Positions 28,481 to 40,129 of a stretch of DNA of 64,000 bases are shown piece after piece (positions within the stretch are counted from its first letter, which is position 1; every line of letters starts with the position of its first letter). A program made the translations under genes and the position numbers. Source of the stretch: Macrostomum hystrix (taxonomy: Eukaryota > Platyhelminthes > Macrostomidae); the NCBI GenBank assembly GCA_950097015.1, contig CATNEN010000028.1, positions 310,001 through 374,000 of the forward strand, given 5' to 3'. The notes under the pieces are model-generated. The model ran no database searches. It saw only the letters and a list, made by a program, of their open reading frames with translations, and was not told the origin of the DNA.

Positions 28481-28621
28481 GGCAGCATTTATAATGGAGT
28501 ATTGCGATTCTACTCCAGGATTTTAGTTGCATTGTTCTGAGAACACTAGTAAACACTTGAAGTATGAAAGCACAAAGTAAACACTTCATGAATCCCTAAT
28601 TAAATCTAAATGGGCAGAAAG

Positions 28622-28972
28622 GCGATATCGTGCCTGCTCTCTCCTACCCGCTCTCTCCTACCCGCTCTCTCCTACCCGCTCTCTCCTACCCGCTCTCTCC
28701 TACCCGCTCTCTCCTACCCGCTCTCTCCTACCCGCTCTCTCCTACCCGCTCTCTCCTACCCGCTCTCTCCTACCCGCTCTCTCCCACCCGCCCTCTCCCA
28801 CTCGCTCTCTCTTATCCGCTCTCTCCTACTCGCTCTCTCCTACCCGCTCTTTCTTATCCGCTCTCTCCTACCCGCTCTCTCCTACCCGCTCTCTCCTACC
28901 CGCTCTCTCCCACCCGCCCTCTCCCACTCGCTCTCTCTTATCCGCTCTCTCCCACCCGTTCTCAAAATCTAC
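28622..28972. repeat. 14-bp CT-rich minisatellite
   Basis: About 24 copies of cgctctctcctacc, with ccgccctctcccactcg and cttatc variants, about 0.7 kb upstream of the ONECUT start codon. Confidence 0.93.
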
Positions 28973-29284
28973 TCTCAATCTTTTTGCGCATACCAGCCCT
29001 CTCTAGTCTCTCTCTCCCTGTCTGTCTGGTCCAATTTTTCTGCAGCAGCGGCATTATTGATCGGCATTGACTGAACAGCGCAAGCCCCAGAGGGCTGAAA
29101 GAAGACTCAAGCAGGGCTGGTCAGTCTGTCCGCTCCCAGCAAACAATTTTGGGAAGACTCCATTGACGCTATTCGACTTTTTCTCTGAGAAGCACCGGAG
29201 GGGGAAAGAGAGCCGTGCGAGCAATGACTATGGGAAGAAATTTTACAATCCAATGAAGACTTCCCATCCCATCCAGATCCCCAG

Positions 29285-29323
29285 CCAATGGGGCGGCTCA
29301 GCTCCCCGACTCAAGCAGCCAAT
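29285..29323 (+). promoter_or_regulatory. Possible ONECUT proximal promoter: two CCAAT boxes and a GC box
   Basis: CCAAT at 29285-29289 is followed at once by GGGGCGG at 29290-29296, and a second CCAAT lies at 29319-29323, about 370-410 bases before the ATG. The arrangement resembles NF-Y/Sp1-type promoters. The transcription start is not known. Confidence 0.3.
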
Positions 29324-29471
29324 GGGAAGCGGATTTCCATTCCTCCTCATCTCCCACCCCAATTTCTAAAGGCGAAAATCCAGCCGCTTAATCCCAAACA
29401 CCCGGGACTAAACTCGCCCAACTCGCCAGTTATTCGTCAATCCTTGTCTCCGAGGCCGCAGTGGGATAAAT

Positions 29472-29480
29472 AAAATCAAT
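29472..29480 (-). promoter_or_regulatory. Possible ONECUT binding site upstream of the ONECUT gene
   Basis: The minus strand reads ATTGATTTTA, matching the ONECUT/HNF6 consensus core ATTGAYTWW, about 215 bases before the start codon. Autoregulation would be plausible but is inference; a short motif like this can occur by chance. Confidence 0.25.
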
Positions 29481-29694
29481 TGCAACCCTGTTACCCTTCC
29501 ATTTGTTAAAGACCGACCGATAAACAGAATAGAAAGGGAGATTTTCCTTACCGATAAATCGAATCGAACTCGGCCCGAACTAACGAGAATATCCCTCTAT
29601 CGGCGCTTTGCTTTGGAATCCGTGCGGATTCTGTTATTGACAGTGGGGGAGAAATTTAATAAGAAATCGAAACCGCAGACCGACAGAAATTGAA

Positions 29695-30126
29695 ATGCTT
29701 GAGTCGTCGGACTTCCGACCCGACTCGTACCAGATCAATGGCCGGCTGAGCCCACCCTACGGCATGAGTGTCAATTACGCAGCGGCGCTGGGACCCCTGA
29801 CTGGCCTGCCGACTGCCTCGATCGGCGGCGGAGGCGGCGGCATCGACAAGTTCAGCAACCAGACTGCGGCGCACGCGTCAAGCAGCGGAGGCGGCGGAGG
29901 CGGAGGCTACAGCTTCCTGCACCAGCACGCGGGGGGTCACTGCGGCGGCTACGGCATGCACGACATCAAGCCGTTCAACAGTCTGGAGATGAAGTCCTTC
30001 TCTAGCGGCATGCCATCCTCTGAGCTCAACAAGTATTTGAGCATACCGGGACCCATGGGACCCGCGCTGTCGCACGCCCAGAATCACATGAGCGCTTACA
30101 TGGCCTCCAGCGCCTCATCGTACCAG

Positions 30127-30170
<44 letters not shown>

Positions 30171-33100
30171 ACAGCAGCAGCAGCAGCAGCTAAGCGGCTA
30201 CTATGGCCAGGAGTCGGATCACAAATCGTCCGAGATGAAGCCGCCGCCAGTTTTGTCTTCGGGCTATGCCCAGTTCAGGGGCATTCCGCCTGACTCGCCG
30301 ATGTCACATCTGCACTATTCAAGCTTCGGTGGCGGCGGCGGAGGCGGTGGAGGCGGTGGCGGCAACTCCAACGGAGGCGGCGGCGGTGGCGGCGGCGGAG
30401 GCGGAGGCAGCGGCGGAGGCGGCGGAGGATCTCATCAGGTTTCATCTGGAACCTCGGCCGAGATGGAAGAGATCAACACGAAGGATCTGGCGCACCGCAT
30501 TAGTGCGGAGCTGAAGCGTTACAGCATTCCGCAGGCGGTGTTCGCCCAGCGCGTGCTGTGCCGCAGCCAGGGCACCCTGTCTGATCTACTTCGCAATCCC
30601 AAGCCTTGGAGCAAGCTCAAATCGGGCCGGGAGACATTTCGCCGAATGTGGAAGTGGCTGCAGGAGCCGGAATTTCAGCGTATGTCGGCACTCAGGCTGG
30701 CTGGTGAGTGAGGGTTGATTCTTGGAACCCAGGCCTGATTAGTGTCTTCAAATAGGCATAAACCCTCACTCTCCTATCCGCTCTCTCCCTCACTCTCCCA
30801 TCCGCTCTCTCCCTCACTCTCCTATCCGCTCTCTCCCTCACTCTCCTATCCGTATCCGCTCTCTCCCTCACTCTCCTATCCGTATCCGCTCTCTCCCTCA
30901 CTCTCCAATCCGCTCTCTCCCTCACTCTCCTATCCACTCTCTCCCTCACTCTCCTATCCGCTCTCTCCATCACTTTCACTCTCCAACGCCCTCCCATCGG
31001 CTGTCTACCTCGCTATTTTGACGCAGACATAGCTATAGACCAGTGCAACAGTTGACATCGATGACAACACGCCCTGAATATGGCTCCGCATTTTCCCTAT
31101 TTATGCCTTCCTTCATCATTCATCTTCGTAGGCCCGCGCGCGTACTCAATGAAACACCCGTGCAGGCGTCAAGTTCTATAGACTCATCCCTTTATTCCAA
31201 ATTTGTTCTTTGTCTTAAAATTTTTTCTGCTGCTGCAGCTGAACCTGAATGCTACCTGTAGAATTCCCCCCCCTGTTTAAGCTGTGGCCCCCAAAAGCAT
31301 GTGTCTTTCATGTTGCGCTTTAGGCTGACTATAAAGTAAAGAACAAGAAGGGATTAGAAAAGTGGGATGGGATGACGGAGACACTGGTGTGTTTTATGGG
31401 AGAATGGCAGAGAGTTGAGAAAGACAGACAGACTATATAGAGGCTGCGGATTCCGGGTAGAGAAAATCTTGAAGACAACACATCTACACACACACACGCT
31501 CACACAGTGTGAGAAGGCAGGCTCATTGCCAGAGAGAGAGAGAGTGCAGCGAGATTTGCTCAACGATGCTGAGTCTATTAGGAGTCGCCACTATGTGGAA
31601 CATTTATTGCAGTTTAAGGAAAGGAGGTGGGACCTTGTGGGTGTGTATGTTTTTGGCAAACAGCTGATGAGGGTGGGAAGGCTTTATTTAATAGAAGGTG
31701 TTATATTTCTGCAGCATCCCCACTTGCTTTCGGGCCCATTCAATGGCCTGACGACACACACACGCACACACACACACACACCCACATACACGGCATAGTT
31801 CAAACTATTTGTTCTAACACTTGTGTCAACTATTCCCACTTCAGTACAGTTGGGCTAATCATATATATATATTAATGCAAGACGGGCAAAGAATATGAAA
31901 AAAGGGTATAAAAGCAACAATGCCTACTCATTCTGTTGCCCTAATGCTGTTGTATAGTATTTAGTGAGGCCTATTAAACTAGTCGGTGTGCTTAGGGACA
32001 GCGTCTTCCCCACACCTGTCAGTTAGTCATTCATTGCTTGGTGGTCCTGAAAATTTTCTCTCTCACGTACACAAGAAATCTTATTTTAAACTTTCCGTCA
32101 AAACCTATTTTTGTATCTCCGGCGTGACCTCAACTTGCACACCTGTGTGTGTGCTCAGGAGTCAGCGAAATGTGCAGAATTGGTTCCTCGCTGGCTGCGG
32201 GTCTAGTGTCGCCAAATAATGCACCATTGCCCACCTAAAATGTTATAATTCTGCGATCAGCAGTTTAAGAGAGGCTGCAAAATGATTTTCCCTGCCTTGA
32301 GGGGGATAATATTCTCATCGTAATATTTACATGCAAGCGATTTGCCTTTGGGCGAAAAAAGTAGACCCAACTAGACACCAAGTCATTGGCGGCACCTTTG
32401 GGTCTCATAGTCATGAGCACTCTCTCTCTGCCCCAATCCTCACGATGCCTCTCCTGGTCTTCCCCTTGGTTGCCTCCCAACTCCCGACTGTGAGGAGAGA
32501 CGGCAGAGGGGGTAGCTATATAGTCGATGACCCACTTGAAATCGGTGACAATGTTTGCTCCGATGGTCGGGCATGAAGATGAAGATAGGCTCTCTGTTGG
32601 CCTGGCCCAAACCGATGCACTGCAGGAGATACCTAACTCGCATGCCTTCTCAGATCTTACTAACATGGGTCCTCTACAGGAGAGTGTCTGCAAGCCAACC
32701 ACACTGTCAGCCCATATGCGCTTAACCATTTCTGTGTGCTCCGCATTCTATGCGCCCTGTGCTCTGTGCTCCATCTACTAGCTCCGATCTCCTTTCTCAC
32801 CTCCCCCCTCTCCTCTCTCACCTCTCCTCTCTCCTCTCTCACCTCTCCCCTCTCCTCTCTCACCTCTCCTCTCTCCTCTTTCGTCTCTCCTCTCTCCTCT
32901 CTCACCTCTCCCCTCTCCTCTCTCACCTCTCCTCTCTCCTCTCTCGTCTCTCCCCTCTCCTCTCTCACCTCTCTCTCACCGCGTCTGGAGTTGCCTTGGT
33001 TCGAATCCTGATTTCAATTTTTTCGATACATATCGGAATCGATTCCAACATTTGATTTTTGAAATTCAATGGGCAGTGTCCTCTCTCCTCTCTCCCGCTC

Positions 33101-36100
33101 TCTCTCTCCCTCTCTCCCTCTCCCCTCTCCTCTCTCACCTCTCCTCTCTCCTCTCTCGTCTCTCCCCTCTCCTCTCTCACCTCTCCCTTCTCCTCTCTCG
33201 TCTCTCCCCTCTCCTCTCTCACCTCCCCTCTCCTCTCTCCCCTCTCCTTTACCCCATCTAGTCTCTCCCCTCCACTCTCCTGTGTCCTCTCTGGTCTTCA
33301 CCCTCCACTCCTAAATCTCCCTTTCTTCCTCTTGTTCCCTCTGTTCAATAAAAATCTATCAATCAATCAAATAATGAGTCTATTTATCATCAATATTCGA
33401 CTTTATTCACAGCGGACTAAAATTCTGACACATGCTGATCTTGAATAATTATATTATAAAAAGCAGCAGGGCTAGCCAAAAATAGAATAATTATGAAATA
33501 AGAAAATAAAATTGACAAAGAGGAAGATAGATATACTGAAGTCAGTTCGAAAAACTGGCCCACTTTCTAATAATTTTATCTGTGAGTTCAGTCCGACCCT
33601 GCCAGTCACTGTATCTCCCGCTTTCCTCTCCGAGATAAGCACCTTCGTCAACCCCCACCCCTTGGGATCTGTAGATTTTGGGATATGTCTTTAGAGAGCT
33701 ACAGAGATGGGGGAGAGTAGGAACCAAAGTGAGGATGAAAAGTTTCGGGTCCGTGGCGTCAAGCCAGGCGTGACAGCTCGGTGGAGGGGAGCGGGTCCGG
33801 CCCCCCCAGAGGAGAGTTATAACAAAAATTGACTTAATCTATAACGCATCTCGGTTCTTAACAATTTTCACATTCTTCTGTTTATATACGATTATAAATA
33901 AATATAAATATAAATATATATGAAATTGAGCGAAAAAATTGCTAAGGACACAAAATATTGGTCCGTCTCTTCAAGATCTGCCCCAAGTCTTGCTTAGTAA
34001 CTCGACTGAATAAGCCACACACACACACACAGAGACAGAGAGTAGCTTAAAGTCAAATTCAAAAAGTAAAGTATTATAAACCGCCCAACACCTGCTTTTA
34101 ACTCAACTGTGTCTCTCTCTGTCTTTTCCTCACCCCTATCACCTCTTTATCCCCTCTCTCCTTCTCGCTCTGTCTCCAGTTTTAGCATAGACCAACAATT
34201 TCAACCGGGGTGGGGTGGGGAGTCAACTAAAAGCGAACTGCATTTTTTGTGTTTCTGGGCGCTTGTAGAGGTTAAAAAGTAACCCTGATCATAGCCGCAA
34301 TTCCATATGTATTTGCATATATAATATAATATGTATAGTTGAAAATCGCTTCGCTGTTTAGACATGTTACCAAAGCTACCCCTGCAGTAACCTAAGGTGA
34401 ACATTCTACATTTTCTTCTCATTCACTTTATGGACTCTCTGAGCACTGCTCAATCCACATTGCGAAACGTAGTTGGGAGCAAAATAAAATTATACATTTC
34501 GCTTTTAGCTATTTTTGTGCTGGCATAATTTTTGCTACTACTAGTGGAAGGCAGGCTCTGTGGTGTAGTGGGTTGAGGTTGGTTTTTTGAAATTATAACG
34601 CAACAGTCGAGTGACCGTTCCAAGACGACCCTGCTGATCAAATAGGCAGCGCTTGGGTGTGTGTGCGTGTGCCTGTATATGCGCATGTACACCAGAGTGA
34701 CTGAATATATTTCACTCATTGCTTCGTGGCATTGCTAGCAGATAATTAATTGTATAACTGCTTGACAGCATTTAGTTAACCGATTAGCTACTAATGAAGT
34801 GAATAAGATTCGAAGCGTGTGATCTTTTTAATAATTTATGTCGACACCTAACCCCTGGTTCTTCAGGTAGAGTAATTATCTATAAAAACTCCTGGTTCTT
34901 CAGGTAGAGTAATTATCTATGAACACCCCTGGTTCTTCAGGTAGAGTAATTATCTATGAACACCCCTGGTTCTTCAGGTAGAGTAATTATCTATAAAAAC
35001 TCCTGGTTCTTCAGGTAGAGTAATTATCTATGAACACCCCTGGTTCTTCAGGTAGAGTAATTATCTATGAACACCCCTGGTTCTTCAGGTAGAGTAATTA
35101 TCTATGAACACCCCTGGTTCTTCAGGTAGAGTAATTATCTATGAACACCCCTGGTTCTTCAGGTAGAGTAATTATCTATGAACACCCCTGGTTCTTCAGG
35201 TAGAGTAATTATCTATGAACACCCCTGGTTCTTCAGGTAGAGTAATTATCTATGAACACCCCTGGTTCTTCAGGTAGAGTAATTATCTATGAACACCCCT
35301 GGTTCTTCAGGTAGAGTAATTATCTATGAACACCCCTGGTTCTTCAGGTAGAGTAATTATCTATGAACACCCCTGGTTCTTCAGGTAGAGTAATTATCTA
35401 TAAAAACCCCTGGTTCTTCAGGTAGAGTAATTATCTATGAACACCCCTGGTTCTTCAGGTAGAGTAATTATCTAAGAACACCCCTGGTTCTTCAGGTAGA
35501 GTAATTATCTATGAACACTCCTGGTTCTTCAGGTAGAGTAATTATCTATGAAACCCCTGATTCTTCAGGTAGAGTAATTATCTATGAAACCCCTGATTCT
35601 TCAGGTAGTGTCATTATCTATGGAATCCCTGGTTCCTATTCTTCAAGTGATAACATCATTAAACACCTGGTTCTTCAGCGGGGCGATAATTATCATTAAC
35701 CCTCAAATCTTCAGGTGTCTAAATTGCATCAATTCAAACAAACTGAACCGTGGGAAGGTTTTGGGGAAAAATAAAATTGAAACTCAAATCTATTTTAGAT
35801 TTTTATGAAGGCATATGCATTGAAAAATAAGCTTTTTCCTAGCTCAGAAGAATCAATTGCTTCTTCATCGGGGCCAGCGGGAGTCATTTCGAGATGATTA
35901 AAAAAGAGAGAGACAAAATTCTCTTCAACAGAGAGTCGACCAGATTTGCTTGATTATAGCCTTCGTGAACAAGCGGTCGCTGATTGCTCCCTGCCAGAGG
36001 TGCCCGCCCACCACCACTCTGCAGACAGGAGCCTTTTGAAATGCTCAACTTCAGCACGGACTCTGCGTCCACATTCTTGCGCAGCTTTTTGTTTAGTGCC

Positions 36101-38991
36101 TCCGACTCAATCATTTTCTGCCAGCCAGCAGCGGAAGATGTTGAGGCCAGAAGAGGCTGGAAGAGGATTAGAAAGAGAAAAAAACGTTTCTCTTTTCTTT
36201 TGGACAACTTTTTCAGCGTTGAAGAGGCAGACGAGAAGGACATGCTCAACAGTGGCTAATTGCCGACATTCTCATGCAGACAATTAGACAGAAAATAGGA
36301 AAACTATGATCAACTAGGGAAGGCTTCGCTTTGACTTTTCCTAGAAACTTCGCATGAAGGATGGGTTGGTGGCTTACTGCGCTATTGGTAGAGCGAAAAT
36401 ACCAGAGTATTGTATATATTATATAAAGTATAGTTAAACTGCCTGAATAAAGCTTTTTTTTTAAAAAAGCATCCATGCGAGAAGGTGAATAATTTATCCT
36501 TGAGTTGCAGATTCCGCTTTGGCAGGTGAATATGCCGTGTGAGGGGAAGAAATTACTGACAGAAAAAAACATGAGAACTGCCGAACAACTCGACTAAAAT
36601 TTATACTAGCTTCGTCGGCAGGTAAATTGGGATTTCTAGTCTAGCTTTTTAGCGACACTCCTAAATCATCTCTTCCTAATTCCTAAGCAAAATAGTTAAA
36701 CAGGTGCATTGGAATTGCTTGGAATTTCCTATACTTCAAAACTGTAAGATTATCCCCTTGTTTTTGGCGAAAGAATTTTCCCGTTATCCGTCCCTCGCAT
36801 ATCATAGAACAAAAATCGCTTGGGATTCGGCCTTTAAAAACTAAATATAATTTCCCAACGGAGTCTAAGCCTATAGCCTATAGCTCCAAACTGCTTGGCA
36901 GCCATTTTGTGAATAGAGCCAGTTTTTCGCACACAGATTACACGCAAGACCGAAGACAAGGGACTAAGACCAGGAAAGAGAGGAGTTTCTCTGAACTGAA
37001 CTAGAGTTTACTAGACCAACAAGAAGAGGAAAGGCATGAACAGATTTTGGGCCAGACTGTCTGTCTGCGTCCCTCTCTGTCCCTCCTTCTTGTTCAAGGA
37101 CCCTCTCGACAGGACTAGCCAGAGCCTAGAACCTGCCAGTGCTCAAACTGCCTTCCAAAGAGCTCACCAAAAACTCCCTAAGATTAGGGACTGCAGAAGA
37201 ACAAGGGGGCTGGGCGCTTGGTGTGAGAGATGATGCGACACACATAGCTGCTGGTGCGCGGGGTGTATTGAAGGCGAAGGAAAGATGTGATTTGCTGCTC
37301 CGAGTCTGCAGCAGACTTTCGGTTCCCATGCTTCTTCAGAAATAACCCACACCCTACAGCTCCAGCTTCTCCTATTCATCGCTCTCTTTCTTTCTGTCAA
37401 ACTTGGCGCCTGAGCTGATCTGGCTCGCGAGACCGAGTGTTCCAGGTGCAATTTTCCCTTGCCCGCGCATTGCGATTCCTTGCTTTTCCCAATGCGTTGT
37501 TTCACAAATGGTTTACTGTGAAACAGTCAGTTGGAGGTCGGTCATCTATACGATGGTGGCGTCAGCCTCAATACAATGGCCCAATTGAAAACAAATTTGA
37601 TAATGGAGCAGAAAAATCTCTGAAATTATTACGTGACCATGCGTAGAGAATCTGCAGCTGAATATGAGTAGACATTTTCTTAGAATCGCTGATAATAACT
37701 AGAAGAGATTTCTTAGAATCGCTGATAATAACTAAAAATGATTTCTCAGAATCGTAGATAATAAATAAAAGAGACTTCTTAGAAACGCTAATAATAACTA
37801 GAAGAGATTTCTTAAGAATCGTAGATAATAACTAAAAATGATTTCTCAGAATCGTAGATAATGAATAAAAGAGACTTCTTAGAAACGCTAATTATAACTA
37901 AAATACATTTTCTTAGAATCTAAGATTGCGTAAAATATTTTTCTTAGAATCTTAGTTTATGACGGAGTCGATTTTTTAAATGTCTCACTTCGTGAAAACC
38001 AGCAGATATTTTCTTAGAACCACAAAGGTTTCGAGGCACGCCACAAGAAATCCTAAACGTCAAAAGTCAGGTCAGATTATAGGCTTTCCAATTGGATTTC
38101 AATTTCTAATACCGGAACAAAAAAGTGCCATTCATTTCTCGGACGTCTCTAGGCGTCTCCGCCGTTGCAGCCTGCAAGCGCAAGGAAGACGACGCCGTCG
38201 CGTCGGCCGCAGCAGCCGCGGCAGCAGCCGCCGCCGCCGCCGCCGGAGTCTGCGGCATGGCGGGTGTCAATCACGGCCACGGCAACCACGCCATGATGGG
38301 CATCAAATCGTCCGGAGCTGGCGGCGGCGGAGGCGGTGGCGGCGGCGGCGGTGGCGGCGGCTCCGAGTCAAAGCCGCCCAAGAAGCCGCGCCTCGTGTTT
38401 ACGGACATTCAGCGCCGAACTCTGCACGCCATCTTCAAGGAGACGAAACGGCCAAGCAAGGAAATGCAGGCCACAATAGCCCAGCAGCTGGGTCTCGAGG
38501 TTTCCACAGTGGCGAATTTTTTCATGAACGCTCGCCGTCGCTCGCTGGACAAATGGCAGGAGGACAAGGACGGCCGCACCGGCAGCACCGACTCGCTGCT
38601 CTTCGACGATCAACGCTCCGAGGCGTCTTGTTTGGAAAGCGACGATCCGGCCGCAGCCGCGGCCGCCGCTGCTGCCGCCGCCGCCGCAGCAGCCGCCGCG
38701 GCAGCCGTCATCGGGCCGCATTCGGGCCATCCGCATCATCAGCACCATCATCATCAGCAACAGCAGCAGCAGCATCATCAGCACCATCAGCAGCACCATC
38801 AGCAGCATCAGCATCATCACCAGCATCAGCACCAGCACCAGCACCAGCTCCAGCAGCATCATATGCTGTCGTCGGGTACTGCGGGTCCGGCTCTGTCCTC
38901 GGCCAACCTGCCCTCGCCGCTGCCCATCGCTCTGCCGTTGAATTTGAACTCCTCCGCTGCTTCTTCGCCTCTGGTTGGCGGGTCGGCGTGA
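29695..38991 (+). CDS. onecut: ONECUT (HNF6-class) CUT-homeodomain transcription factor
   Basis: Nuclear DNA-binding regulator of neuronal and endodermal genes in other animals. Exon 1 is 29695-30703 (336 codons plus one base). Exon 2 is 38171-38991 (to TGA). They join as [12 protein letters not shown], exactly as in vertebrate ONECUT proteins, giving 609 residues. The single CUT domain is at about 258-336 ([12 protein letters not shown] through [16 protein letters not shown]). The homeodomain is at about 407-466 ([15 protein letters not shown] through [14 protein letters not shown]), with the class-defining Phe48 and Met50. An N-terminal stretch near residues 29-55 recalls the STP box. Poly-Gln (about 148-166), poly-Gly and poly-Ala/His tracts are unusually long. 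The ATG at 29695 is the first after an in-frame stop at 29638. The N-terminus is shorter than in vertebrates, so an upstream exon is possible. The 7.5 kb intron separates the CUT and homeodomain exons. Confidence 0.95.
30755..30980. repeat. 24-bp CT-rich minisatellite in ONECUT intron
   Basis: About eight units containing ctctccctcactctcctatc, some with an extra cgtatc. It begins about 50 bp into the intron. Confidence 0.92.
31000..32100. other. ONECUT intron, unassigned sequence with (CA)n tracts
   Basis: Mixed sequence with (ca)n tracts at about 31480-31506 and 31755-31785 and a (ga)n tract near 31533. A plus-strand frame near 31415-31798 is open but crosses these tracts, and I do not support it as coding. 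Confidence 0.5.
32105..32225 (+). mobile_element. SINE family B, truncated 3' fragment
   Basis: The stretch ending gctggctgcgggtctagtgt is shared with the full copies at 51115-51390 (plus) and 39863-40127 (minus). The tRNA-like head is absent. It is closer to the 39.9 kb copy, sharing a ggaa/cgctgactcctgagc segment that the 51 kb copy lacks. Confidence 0.65.
32230..32790. other. ONECUT intron, unassigned sequence
   Basis: Non-repetitive. The minus strand is open for about 150 codons (32265-32729), but with no motif I recognise and no splice support. It may be decayed transposon sequence. Confidence 0.4.
32790..32978. repeat. CT-rich minisatellite left of SINE C copy
   Basis: Pyrimidine-only units built on tcctctctcacc and tcctctctcctc. 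It ends where the SINE family C fragment begins. Confidence 0.9.
32979..33115 (+). mobile_element. SINE family C, 5'-truncated copy
   Basis: Shares about 130 bp with the minus-strand element at 44731-44920: gcgtctgg, B box ggttcgaatcc, the palindromic cgatacatatcgg and the tail gggcagtgtcctctctcc. Homology starts five bases before the ribozyme cleavage position of the fuller copy, so the A box and ribozyme are missing. The tail continues into a CT array. Confidence 0.8.
33080..33300. repeat. CT-rich minisatellite continuing the SINE C tail
   Basis: Pyrimidine-rich units on tcctctctcacctctcc, directly continuous with the SINE tail. Confidence 0.9.
33300..34850. other. ONECUT intron, unassigned sequence
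   Basis: AT-rich unique sequence. An aatcaatcaat-type tail near 33355-33372 resembles 3' ends of non-LTR elements, and a (ca)n tract lies at 34017-34031. No exon seen. Confidence 0.5.
34850..35645. repeat. 37-bp minisatellite in ONECUT intron
   Basis: About 21 copies of a 37-bp unit containing ggttcttcaggtagagtaat. Each copy presents, on the coding strand of the gene, an acceptor-like ttcttcag directly joined to a donor-like gtagagt. Confidence 0.96.
35884..36249 (-). other. Unrecognised open frame inside the ONECUT intron
   Basis: Minus-strand frame with non-repetitive, charged composition: an ATG inside it begins [20 protein letters not shown] pyrimidine-rich stretch ending ggctggcag precedes that ATG, as an acceptor would. 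The frame ends FLIISK. I recognise no domain. It could be a nested gene exon, decayed transposon or chance. Confidence 0.25.
36250..37665. other. ONECUT intron, unassigned sequence
   Basis: Unique mixed sequence; short open frames on both strands near 37036-37505 have no recognisable motif. No array or transposon ends seen. Confidence 0.5.
37668..37965. repeat. Degenerate ~33-bp tandem repeat in ONECUT intron
   Basis: About eight diverged copies of a unit around ttcttagaatcgctgataat, ending about 200 bp before the homeodomain exon. Confidence 0.8.
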
Positions 38992-39121
38992 CAATTATGA
39001 AGCACCACGGAAAATTTTAAATGTTGCTCTTATTTACTTTTTAAAATACTGTTGCTGCTAAACTCGAGAAGGGAGGCAGAGACGGACGGGGAATCGGGAA
39101 ATTGGTAATTGCTATTTAAGG

Positions 39122-39127
39122 AATAAA
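39122..39127 (+). promoter_or_regulatory. Possible polyadenylation signal AATAAA, ONECUT
   Basis: Canonical hexamer 131 bases after the ONECUT stop codon, in AT-rich sequence. Confidence 0.35.
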
Positions 39128-39204
39128 AAAAAATATTTAAGTTTTCTAAGGTATACTGTCTTTTAGAAGGTTTTCAGTTGGAAAATATGTTGCCTAAAAG
39201 ATAG

Positions 39205-39535
39205 CGTAATAGAGGTTGACTAATAGAAGGTTGCCTAATAGAAGGTTGCCTAATAGAAGGTTGCCTAATAGAAGGTTGCGTAATAGAAGGTTGCCTAATA
39301 GAAGGTTGCCTAATAGAAGGTTGCCTAATAGAAGGTTGCCTAATAGAAGGTTGCCTAATAGAAGGTTGCCTAATAGAAGGTTGCCTAATAGAAGGTTGCC
39401 TAATAGAAGGTTGCCTAATAGAAGGTTGCCTAATAGAAGGTTGCCTAATAGAAGGTTGCCTAATAGAAGGTTGCCTAATAGAAGGTTGCCTAATAGAAGG
39501 TTGCCTAATAGAATGTTGCCCAACGGAAGGTAAAG
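39205..39535. repeat. 15-bp minisatellite downstream of ONECUT
   Basis: About 21 near-perfect copies of taatagaaggttgcc. The open frames over it (LLLGN on minus, RRLPN on plus) reflect the 15-bp period. Confidence 0.96.
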
Positions 39536-39862
39536 TTAGTTGTGATTGCCACTTTTAATCTCTCAACCTCTCCTTGTCCTTCGCAATGTTCCTTCAAATT
39601 CAAAGATAAATTTGCTTCAAATCTATTATAGGAGTGAAACAAAAAGAATTTCTGCGAATGACACTATCTTATATTTTGAAAGATTTTTTTGTTTGACTCC
39701 AAGCAGTTTTTCAATTCACGTGTACAGAATTTTTCGGAAAATTGTATAATATCAACCTATGAACTATATAGATATAGATGGCGTATATTAAAGTGCATTG
39801 TGATGTTTTTGTTCAAAAAGTTTTCAAAGAAAGCAACCTCAACTAAAGTTATAGTTTTTGCA

Positions 39863-40127
39863 GGAGGGCTGCGGGCAGTGGCATATCATTCGGTGACACT
39901 GGACCTGCAGCCAGCGAGGAGGCAATTCTGCCCATTCCGCTGACTCCTGAGCACACTCGCACACAGTTACTGTACGCAGGCACACACTCAACACAGGTGT
40001 GTACATCTGCCTTGACTTTCTCATCGTCGGGCAGTGTACACTCAATAAATGTGGCCTCGCCGTGGAATCGAACTTAGGGACCTCGGTGCAAGAGGCAAAC
40101 GCGTTATCCGCTCTGCCACCAACCCCT
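39863..40127 (-). mobile_element. SINE family B, full-length copy (tRNA-derived)
   Basis: On the minus strand, a tRNA-like head with A box ggtggcagagcgg near 40120 and B box aagttcgattccacgg near 40065 is followed by a body ending gcagccctcc. The same element lies on the plus strand at 51115-51390. The Pol III promoter layout and dispersed copies define it as a SINE. Confidence 0.82.
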
Positions 40128-40129
40128 AT

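Noticed and set aside
31654..31680. Second hammerhead core (ctgatgag near 31665)
   Set aside because: No GAAAC at a suitable distance and no stem II pairing.
32265..32729. 154-codon minus-strand frame in the ONECUT intron
   Set aside because: Composition is mixed and several frames are open in the same stretch; no domain or splice support. Possibly decayed transposon.
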